Below, piece by piece: positions 1 to 7,790 of a DNA stretch of 64,000 bases; position 1 is the stretch's first letter, and every line of letters begins with the position of its first letter. The notes beneath the pieces are model-generated. The model had not been told where the DNA came from. It searched no databases and saw nothing but the letters and a program-made list of their open reading frames with translations. A program made the translations under genes and the position numbers. Origin of the DNA: Larix kaempferi (Eukaryota > Streptophyta > Pinopsida > Pinales > Pinaceae); contig BSBM01001068.1 in the NCBI GenBank assembly GCA_027924585.1, forward strand, positions 1,456,501 to 1,520,500, written 5' to 3'.

Positions 1-63
1 GTTATTTCTAATAGAAGGTAAGAGAAAAAAAATAAAGCCTTTGATCACCAAGAGGTTGAAGGA

Positions 64-1954
64 TTGGCGAAGATGGAAAATTTATTACAATATGAATCAT
101 ACACAGAAGTTTCGGGAAGTTCACACGCTAATCCTTCTAACTTGGATAAATTTTCAACTGAGTTGGTAAATGAGATGGTACCTAACCCACGAAAGGTTGA
201 AGTAGCAAGTAAAAGAAGTTTTCATGAAAGTACTGATATGCGGGTGGAGGAAGAAAGAGAAGCCAAAAGATTAAAATCAAGCCAACAAGATGAAGTAGTT
301 GTATCTGACAAAGAAAAGGGAATGAGGAAAGAAAAATACCAAGGGCCAGGAATTCAAGTACAGGAATACGAATTTGACGAGGCAAGAGCTGCAGGTGATT
401 CTAGGAAATTTCATTCAAGAGATGAAATATTTGTAAAATATGGCAAAGACAGACAAACAACAACATAACCAATGCATAAGTTGTTTCCAGAAGTCAGGAA
501 TGTTGTTGATTCAGAAATTACTATGATGACTAGCAGAGATCCAAACAAAAATACTTTGAATTTGGCCGTATCGTCTGATGATAAGGTCACATAAATGAAA
601 CTGAATTTGCAGAAGATAACAGTCCCTGATAAAATTCACCTACACATACAGATTGGAGAGGTGATTTATGCTGATATGATGAAAGCTACTTTAACAATGG
701 AAAAACTACAGAAAACAGTGAACAGGATGCAAATCGAGTTGAGGCAAGAGAAAACAGAGAACAAATCTCATCAGTTGCAAATAAAATGATTAGAAGATGA
801 CCTGTGAAGAGCAATGCTGAACCAAATAGAGGGGAGGCAATTAAAAAGATTTTAGCTGATAAAGAAAAGAATATCCAATTACTTCAGCAAAAGGTTAGAA
901 TTCCAGCAACTCGGATAATTCAAACCTCTGAATTAACTGTGTTAGAACAAGAAAAAGAAACTTTATCTCGAGAATTGGATGACTATCTTGCTAAATTGCT
1001 CAATTTTGAGGAAAAAGAGGAAAGTTGGGAGAAAGACAGATCGAGTCTTAAGACTAAAATTGAAGATCTAAAGGCCAAATTGACAAATACAACACAAGAG
1101 AAGCAAGGAACAGATCAAGGCAACAAAGAAGCAAGCACATATGATATAGTTCAAGCTATGTCCCAAGTTAGCTTGAAAGAGGTGGAGATCATAGAACTAA
1201 AAGAAGAAAAACAAAGACTAGAAGAGGAAAATAAGAAAAAGGAAAATGAAATAAAAGAGTTGACAAAAAACAATAAAGATTTGGTAGGCATAAATCAGAG
1301 GATGATAGGCCAAGTGACAGGACAACTAGCATTGCAAGGTGCAAAGCGTTTGATTTGGAATTCAATCATCAATGAGGCTGCAAAATTGAGGCCTTATTTA
1401 GATTTTATGAAGACAAACGAAGCCATAGCAAATGATAGCTTACAAAGCTATAAAGCAATGAGAGAAGTTTTAGATAAGATACGAAAAAATACAGCCTAGG
1501 GTACCATAAGTTTCTTAAATACTCTGACAGAAGGTGATCTGAAAGCAATGGCTATCGAAAACAGGGTAACAGTCATAAATTGAGATAGGAGAGTCCTTGG
1601 AAAACATTCTCACATTGAGAATGTTCACACTAGTGCAGAACAGATGAAGGAACAAGTTGAAGCGTTCAAAAAGGGATTTGAAAAGGGAAATATACAAAAG
1701 GGACTGCCTTCTTTTTGGATGAAAATAATGAATTAATTTCCCAGGACAATTACAAGGATTTACTATATAACATCGGGAGGAACCATGAGAAATTTCAAGG
1801 TTTGACTCATGTTCTAACAGGGAAAATTATACTGAAGAAACTCTCCCTTGACTTTGAAATTCTAAACCAGATGGCCATGATAGCTGAAAAAGATTCCTCC
1901 AACTTCCATTGCAGTGCAGATAGAGATGAAAGTTCTGGTCAAGGAGATGACTAG
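64..1954 (+). pseudogene. Decayed coiled-coil accessory ORF (C-terminal part), retroelement-associated
   Basis: Open segments at 64-468, 595-789, 804-1499 and 1715-1954 read as one charged protein broken by stops and at least two frame changes. The first part is Lys/Glu-rich with a basic KR-type patch. The segment at 804-1499 is a strong heptad-like coiled coil (ELKEEKQRLEEENKKKENEI and neighbours), ending in a less charged domain. The arrangement (charged linker, long coiled coil, C-terminal helical domain) resembles the accessory frames at 7791-18561 and 28076-31462. I therefore infer it is the 3' part of a related retroelement frame whose N-terminal domain lies left of the window. There are no catalytic motifs. 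Molecular function is unknown. Confidence 0.5.
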
Positions 1955-2544
1955 TTATGAGGTACCTTCTATAGAGCAATGGAAGATAGTGGAGAGATAT
2001 GCGAAAATGAAGTACACCTTGCACACTTGAAGACTATTGTTCGAGAAAGAAGCCCTGTCAACAGCTACAGCCAATAGAAAGACATCAAATGTTATATTCT
2101 GAGAAATTTTGGAAATTGTATAAATTTTGACTGAAATGGATTGTACTAGTTAGTTTATAATTTTCTATTTTTAGTTATGAAGCAGTTAGGGTTTTACCCC
2201 AAGAGGTTTTACAATGTATAAAAGACAATTTTTGGAAATGCAATAAGTGTTGGGACTCATGAAGAGATATTTGTTTTGTATTGAGCCCTTCAATTTTGAA
2301 TAAAGATGGCCGAGTAGAGTTGATGCATATTTTCAAGACTAAAGATATTGGTGTTATTTTACTCAAAGGATTAGATGTTTTTTTTGGAAATGTAGTAAGG
2401 GTTGGAAATCATGAAGATATTATACTCATTTTGTATTGAGCCCTTCAATTCTGAAATAATATTCCTGAACAAAGTTGATGCATATTTTCAAGAGTAAAGA
2501 TTCCTGTGTTATTTTATTCAAAGGATTAAAAAGAATGTGACTGT
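1955..2544. other. AT-rich non-coding stretch
   Basis: No coding frame is supported. A short phrase around 'gagcccttcaattttgaa' followed by 'agttgatgcatattttcaag' occurs twice (about 2283-2335 and 2440-2492). This is a local direct duplication of roughly 150-bp spacing in the probable 3' untranslated part of the preceding element. Confidence 0.45.
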
Positions 2545-2908
2545 CCTGTCAATGATGAGCTAATTAACAAATTAAATTATGACAATAATGACCGCACTGT
2601 GATTGCAGAACGTGAAACAATATGAATCAAGGAAAGAAATAGAATGGTGCATAACCTGCATATAAATCATATGAATGATAAATCAAGCACACAGATTTAT
2701 ATGTTTTATGTTTTAACAATACAAAATAGAGTCAGTAGATGTATGTATGAAAAAACAAAATGAATCAAGGAAATTTGATTCATATAACAAATGAAAGTAA
2801 AATAGAAACTAACTGAAATTCTTTAAAGATTGTAAAACATTACAAGTCTCCAAGTACAGAGTGTCTCCAGTTCTCTCCTTCGATGGACCGCCCATTAATG
2901 CGATTTGC
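2545..2908 (+). repeat. R1a, dispersed direct repeat (partner 19925-20279)
   Basis: About 360 bp aligns by eye with 19925-20279 in the same orientation. Both contain 'gtgaaacaatatgaatcaag', 'cataacctgcatataaatc', 'gataaatcaagcaca' and 'gattgtaaaacattaca', and both end at 'gatttgcc'. Each copy follows a decayed + strand reading frame by several hundred bases or less. It may therefore be the 3' terminus or part of an LTR of one element family. No terminal inverted repeats or target duplication could be fixed. Confidence 0.6.
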
Positions 2909-3100
2909 CCAGTATTATTTCCATACTAGTTCTAGATTGCAGGAAGGGTCATTCGATCCTTCTTGTGCTCACCATTCTCGGTACAGGTGAATTGTTGGAT
3001 ATCGGTGTTCTCAATTATCTACTAAACGAAGGGTCGGCCGACCCTTCTTGTTAGGAGGTTTCCATGATTGACCATTATGGTTATACATGAAATGATGGCC
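2907..3100 (+). repeat. Palindrome module, 5'-truncated (two palindromes)
   Basis: It starts right at the end of R1a. It contains palindromes at 2943-2962 (variant) and 3028-3047 (perfect GAAGGGTCGGCCGACCCTTC), 85 bp apart. These match the last two positions of the complete 283-bp module seen at 3717, 4701 and 6844. The 3' flank 'ttgaccattatggttatacatga' also matches the other modules. Confidence 0.75.
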
Positions 3101-3183
3101 TAGCCTTGGTATTTTTCCATGATTGACCATTCTTGTTTTTGGTGGTAAATGTTTTCCAATAATTGGGGATTTGATTCCCACAA

Positions 3184-3330
3184 CCCGCAATTGCGGATTG
3201 CGGGAAGAGTATTGTAAATATTTGCGTTCTTCCTTTACACAACCCGTAATGTGGATTGTGGGAACTATTTGAATAATGGATTTGCGACATGTGTTTCTGC
3301 AACCCTCAATGCGGATTGGGGAAACTTTGG
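3184..3330. repeat. CCCGCAAT/ATTGCGGG inverted-motif cluster
   Basis: Three successive stem-like motifs of the form aacccgcaattgcggattgcggg occur here: a near-perfect one at 3184-3204, then degenerate ones near 3242 and 3302. Spacing is about 58-60 bp. The same motif recurs at about 4360-4460 and 7288-7312. It can fold as CCCGCAAT paired with ATTGCGGG. Confidence 0.6.
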
Positions 3331-3344
3331 TTTGTTTTCATTTG

Positions 3345-3395
3345 AAGTTGAATGTCATTAACAAACACCCCATTTTTGAATGAGGCCCGAGATAA
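3345..3395. repeat. ~50-bp segment shared with 21320-21368 of the minus-strand gene remnant
   Basis: The sequence around 'ccccatttttgaatgaggcc' recurs at 21341-21368 with one mismatch ('gaacgaggcc'), and the flanks are also similar. At 21 kb this segment lies in the HAD-domain gene remnant, and the minus-strand reading here also gives a similar peptide (ASFKNG...). It looks like a small gene fragment caught in the repeat zone. Confidence 0.5.
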
Positions 3396-3401
3396 ATGAA
3401 T

Positions 3402-3566
3402 GAAGGGGCGTCCAACCCTTCTTCTGCCCAATATTATTTTCAGAATAGTTCTAGACTGCAGAAAGGGTGGTTTGATCCTTCTTGTGTTCACCATTGTGAA
3501 TACAGGTGAATTGTCGTTTATTGGTGTTCACAATTATCTACTAAGAGAAGGGGCGGTAGATCCATC
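3402..3566 (+). repeat. Palindrome module, partial (three palindromes)
   Basis: Palindrome variants lie at 3402, about 3461 and 3547. These are the +118, +178 and +263 positions of the complete module, so only the first palindrome is missing. The intervening text ('cccaatattattttcagaatag', 'gttcacaattatctactaa') matches the other modules. Confidence 0.75.
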
Positions 3567-3716
3567 TTATCGGCAGTCGGAAGTAGGGATAAATATTGTT
3601 TACATGTTATAACATAGGAAATGTCCCGATGCCTACCATATTCTGCGGAAGTTGGTAGTGGGGAATTGTTGTCCCAACCTTCCTAGGTTAAAAACAATTT
3701 CATTTCTCTTTTAAAT

Positions 3717-3999
3717 GAAGGGTCGACCAACCCTTCTTGTGCTTAGTAGTTTTGTAGTCTTCACCATTCATTATATACATGAATTGAAATCCTATACTTC
3801 CTAGGTTGAATATTTGCACAATTCCCTCATAAATGAAGGGGCGTCCGACCCTTCTTCTACCCAATATTATTTTAATACTAGTTCTAGACTGACAGAAGGG
3901 TCGTCCGATGCTTCTTGTGTTCACCAGTCTGGATACGTGTGAATTGATGGATCTTGGTGTTGACAATTATCTACTAAATGAAGGGTCGACTGACCCTTC
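3717..3999 (+). repeat. Complete four-palindrome module (copy 1)
   Basis: Palindromic 20-mers start at 3717, 3835, 3895 and 3980, that is offsets 0, 118, 178 and 263. The copies at 4701-4983 and 6844-7126 have exactly the same offsets and the same total length (283 bp). The spacer text is shared ('catatacatgaattg', 'ctagttctagact', 'gttcaccagtctggata'). A common tail (about 4000-4080) follows. No protein coding is supported. Confidence 0.85.
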
Positions 4000-4299
4000 T
4001 TGTGATTTATATTTTTCCAGTCTTGACCATTCTGGTTATACATGAATTGATCTCTATTTTGGTAGGCCAACATCTCCCACGATAGGAAGTGATGACATGG
4101 AATCTATGATGACATGGAATACGTGATGCAGCCAGAAAGACACATGATGGTGTTCTAATGCTATCTGACATCATTCTGGAAAAGTATGACAAATTTGTGA
4201 AACTTTGGAAATTAACAAAGTATGTAAAAAGTAGTCAAAACTGGTTTGAGAGAATGCCTACCATAATTCATGGTTTGAGAAAAATGCATGCACCATCAT

Positions 4300-4462
4300 A
4301 TCATGCTATAGCTTGCGGGAAGTGTTTGAATCATGGATTTGTGACATGCGTTTCCACAACGTGCAACCCACAATGCGGATTACGGATTGCAGAAACTCAG
4401 GTTTGTTTTTATTTCGAGTTGTAGTCCCGCAACCTGCAATTGCGGATTGCAGATTGCGGGAA
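4300..4462. repeat. CCCGCAAT/ATTGCGGG motif cluster, second occurrence
   Basis: Degenerate stem motifs lie around 4355-4390 ('caacccacaatgcggattacgg') and 4426-4460 ('cccgcaacctgcaattgcgg' continuing to 'attgcggg'). They resemble those at 3184-3330 and lead directly into the TATA-containing block. The stretch 4081-4300 before it shows no feature beyond a duplicated 'gatgacatggaat' phrase. Confidence 0.5.
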
Positions 4463-4695
4463 CGTTTTATATATTTCCAAAAAATAAACCCGCGCAACAC
4501 ATCTTTCGCATTCCACAGATTAGATCACGGCCGTCGATTTGTCTTAATCTTATGGCCCAGATTTAACCCGATGAAATTAATAAATATGTTGATTTTTTTT
4601 TATTTTTTTAAAATTTTTCATCTTCAAAAATTACCTGCTGTGTGGATTTTACTGCGAGTTTTTACCAGAGGTCATTTTCGCCATTTGTTATAGCT
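4405..4695 (+). repeat. TATA-containing block A (direct repeat of 7255-7545)
   Basis: About 290 bp is repeated at 7255-7545: 'cgcattccacagattagatc', 'gatttgtcttaatctta', 'ttaataaatat' and 'ctgctgtgtggattttactg' occur in the same order in both. It contains TATATATTT at 4468-4476 and one copy of the 'gcgagtttttaccag' motif that becomes tandem at 7555. In the 7-kb copy the block ends shortly before an ATG, so it may be a duplicated promoter or leader region (inference). Confidence 0.65.
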
Positions 4696-4700
4696 TAAAT

Positions 4701-4983
4701 GAAGGGTCGGCCGACCCTTCTTGTTCTTATTATTTTTCTGGTCTTCGCCATTCTAGATATATATTAATTGGCATCCTATCCTTTGTATGTTGAATATCTG
4801 CACAATTCCCTCATAAATGAAGGGTCAGTTGATCCTTCTTCTGCACAATATTATTTTTATACTTGTTCTAGGCTGCTAGAAGGGTCGTCCTATCCTTCTT
4901 GTGTTCACCAGTCTGGATATAGGTGAATTGTTGGATATTGGTGTTCACAATTATCTACTAAATGAAGGATCGACCGACCCTTC
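4701..4983 (+). repeat. Complete four-palindrome module (copy 2)
   Basis: Palindromes start at 4701 (perfect GAAGGGTCGGCCGACCCTTC), 4819, 4879 and 4964. The offsets are identical to the modules at 3717 and 6844. Its tail runs to about 5140, where an unrelated insertion-like segment begins. Confidence 0.85.
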
Positions 4984-5140
4984 TTGTGATTTATATTTTT
5001 CCGGTTGACCATTCTGGTTATACATGAATTGGTATTTGTTTTGGTAGGCCAAAATCTCACACGTTTGAGCCTCAAAGAGAGAACTGACACCATAGGAAGT
5101 GATGACATGGAATGTGTGAGTGTTGCAATATGACGGAGAT

Positions 5141-5495
5141 TGTTAGGAACCCATGTCTTTACTTTGTTAGTATATTGTTGTTGGATGCATATGCTTTGTA
5201 AGTCGTCCCGTAGTATTTGTTGATCCATAGTTTGTGTTATTGTTGTTGGCGCATATGCTTTGTAAGTCACCCGTAGTATTGTTGATCCATAGTTTGTAGT
5301 GGCCCATGGTTTTGACCCACAGTATTGGCACCCAGACTTAGTATATAAGTGTGTGTTGAGGCCTATGAAGGCACCGTGAAGTTATTTTGTATTGGGATTG
5401 CTCAAAGGAGGTTTCCCCCTCGAAGTGGCCCACGATTAATAAAAGTATTATGTGATCTCCCCACCGAAGAACCTTTTGTTTCATATTTTTTAACA
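5141..5495 (+). repeat. Candidate solo LTR
   Basis: This 355-bp segment begins TGTTAGGAACCC and ends TTTTTTAACA. It contains a TATA-like 'agtatataagtg' near 5340 and 'aataaaa' near 5448. It interrupts the palindrome-repeat zone, which resumes near 6679. I cannot find a matching target duplication (left flank GAGAT, right flank CCCCA), and no second copy is in the window. The call therefore rests on LTR-like ends and promoter/poly(A) layout only. Confidence 0.35.
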
Positions 5496-6678
5496 CCCCA
5501 CCTCTTCTTCAGTTTTTTTTATCGAGCACCCCACCTATAGATAGGAAGCAGTAGATTATTGAGCCCCCCTTCACCTTGAGTTTTAGATTGGACTCTTCTT
5601 GATAACAATGAATGTTTGCCAAACGTGTTAGAAAAAGGCTGAGACAAATATCTTTTAACCCCTTACATCGAATGACAGTTCCAACAAGGTTGAGATGATC
5701 CATCTATAATGTGTACTTTTGTCAATTAATTGTTGCAGGTTCTTCACAGAGATCGATGGCCACAAGAGTTGTTCGCTAAAGTAAGATAGGACGGTTTAAG
5801 TGTGGGCGGAGTGTTGCTAGCCCACGAGCAACTAGGAAATTAGATTGAAGGGCAGAAGGATAGATCTACGGATGACAGGTACTTCAGTGATTTGAGATGT
5901 GCGGGGAAATGGACTTTTCAGATTTGCAAAGTTTTGGTAGGGACCACATGTTTTAACGATGTAGATATGGCAGGGAAAGGCATCAGCGGCGGAGGTTTAG
6001 TTTGCAGATTGAACATGGATGGAGTATCGACACGTTCCAAATTCGTGAACCTCGGTAAAGGCCGCACCTTTGGATGGTAAGGATTTGGATAGGGGACAGA
6101 TCGACAGTTGATAATAACTATGTAGATCTAAGTTGCGAGGAAGGTGGCGTTTGAGAGATTGAAGACTATGGAAGGACGTGGGGCTAAGCATGGAAGACAA
6201 TCAATGGTACAAGATCGATCATGCAAGATGGACAGCTCAGAGAAATTCCTTTATCACTAGAGGTGCAAGAATGACAGGAAAGGATAGATAATAGAAAAAA
6301 TGGAATGCACAGGGATCTGAGTGCTGTATGATTCAGTTGCCCCCTTTCCCCCTTGGTCGAGTTCAAGGGGGGCAGGTTAATTTATATAGACTCAAATAGA
6401 CTCTAGCACCTTATTGACTGCACATTCTATCTGGGACCAAGTCCAACAAAACTGACGCAATAACTTAACAACTAGCTCAAAGAAAACTTCAAAGAATCAA
6501 GTAAGAGGGATACAATGCAAAGTCACATGACACATATCGAACAAAGTTATAATCATTTTGAATCTTTGATATATAATCAAATCTAGGGGTTTAATCTTGC
6601 TCCAATGCATGCAAGAAAAATTCCCACTTCCAAAGGTATATTCTTCCTCCATGAGATCAAATGAGCTAAGACTTAAAA
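5496..6678. other. Unassigned insertion-like segment
   Basis: No supported gene. It lies between the candidate LTR and the point where the palindrome-zone repeats resume, so it is probably foreign to that zone. A purine-rich run 'gttcaaggggggcagg' is at about 6361-6376. The short open frames here have no recognisable domain. Confidence 0.4.
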
Positions 6679-6774
6679 TTGGACAAAAGTATATGCAAGC
6701 CACCTGATAATTTGATAAGATTTATGGTATTTAAAATAGAATTTACATGCATTGAATAGATGGCACCATTAATT
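6679..6774 (+). repeat. ~95-bp direct repeat (partner 26974-27068)
   Basis: Starting at 'ttggacaaaagtatatg' and ending at 'gaatagatggca', this segment recurs with few mismatches at 26974-27068. In both places it lies next to palindrome-module sequence, which links the repeat zone at 3-7 kb with the left flank of the Tat element. Confidence 0.65.
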
Positions 6775-6843
6775 TACCTGCTGTGTGGATTTTAGCGCGA
6801 GTTTTTAGTAGGGGTCGTTTTTGCCATTTTTTCCAGATTAAAT

Positions 6844-7126
6844 GAAGGGTCAGCCGACCCTTCTTGTGATTAGCATTTTTACAGTCTTCATCATTCAAGA
6901 TATACATGAATTGACAGCCTATACTTCGTAGGTTGAATATTTTCACAATTCCATTATGAATGAAGGGGAGGTTGACCCTTCTTCTGCCCATTATTATTTT
7001 TATACTAGTTCTAGACTACCAGAAGGGTCGTCCGATCCTTCTTGTGTTCACCAGTCTGGATATAGGTGAATTGCTGGATAGTGATGTTCACAATTATCTA
7101 CTAAATGAAGGATCGGCCGACCCTTC
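6844..7126 (+). repeat. Complete four-palindrome module (copy 3)
   Basis: Palindromes start at 6844, 6962, 7022 and 7107, the same offsets (0, 118, 178, 263) as the modules at 3717 and 4701. It is preceded by one 'gcgagtttttagtaggggtc' unit (about 6797-6816) and followed by the common tail to about 7250. Confidence 0.85.
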
Positions 7127-7254
7127 TTGTTATTTATATTTTTCCGGTCTTGACCATTCTAGTTATACATGAATTGATCACTATTTTGTAAGGCCAAAAT
7201 CTCACACATGGGAGCCTCAAAGAGAGAATTGATATCATAGGAAGTGATAACCCT

Positions 7255-7545
7255 TTCTTCTGTTTTTATTTGGAGTTATGGTCCTGAAACCCGCAATTGT
7301 GGATTGCGGGACCGTTGTATATATTTCTAAAAAATTAAACCCCCACAACTTGTCTTCCGCATTGCCCAGATTAGATCTCAGTCGTTGATTTGTCTTAATC
7401 TTACGACCCAGATGTAACCCGACGGAATTAATAAATATATTGATCTTGTTTCTGTTTTCTTTTATCATTTTTCATTTTCAAAAATTGCTTGCTGTGTGGA
7501 TTTTACTGCCAGTTTTTACCAGGGGTATTTTTCACCATTTGTTTG
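7255..7545 (+). repeat. TATA-containing block B (direct repeat of 4405-4695)
   Basis: Second copy of the block described at 4405-4695. It opens with a CCCGCAAT...ATTGCGGG stem motif (about 7290-7310), passes through the TATA-like sequence and ends in the 'tgctgtgtggattttactg' phrase that leads into the 26-bp tandem repeat. Confidence 0.65.
7318..7326 (+). promoter_or_regulatory. TATA-like sequence upstream of accessory ORF
   Basis: TATATATTT lies about 470 bp upstream of the ATG at 7791, inside a block that is itself duplicated. Position and AT context fit a core promoter. This is an inference from sequence only. Confidence 0.35.
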
Positions 7546-7554
7546 GATTTTACT

Positions 7555-7658
7555 GCGAGTTTTTACCAGGGGTCATTTTCGCGAGTTTTTACTAGGGGTC
7601 GTTTCTGCGACTTTTTACTAGGGGTCATTTTCGCGACTTTTTACCAGGGGTCATTTTC
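7555..7658 (+). repeat. 26-bp tandem repeat, four units
   Basis: Units of the type GCGAGTTTTTACCAGGGGTC plus ATTTTC start at 7555, 7581, 7607 and 7633 with few substitutions. A degenerate partial unit lies upstream near 7510. It lies about 130 bp upstream of the ATG at 7791. Single copies of the unit occur at about 4655 and 6797. Confidence 0.85.
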
Positions 7659-7790
7659 ACCATTTTTTCCAGCTTGCACAGGTTGGATTCGTGTCACTTT
7701 CTTATTCAATTGTTCAAGGTTTTTTGTTATTTTGAGTTTCTTTTGTTATTGGTATTTATTTATTCATCAAATTTCTCCAATTTTTCAAAC

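Noticed and set aside
2907-7126. CRISPR-like array (regular palindromic repeats with spacers)
   Set aside because: The spacers are themselves repeated between modules, the context is a plant retrotransposon nest and no cas genes exist.
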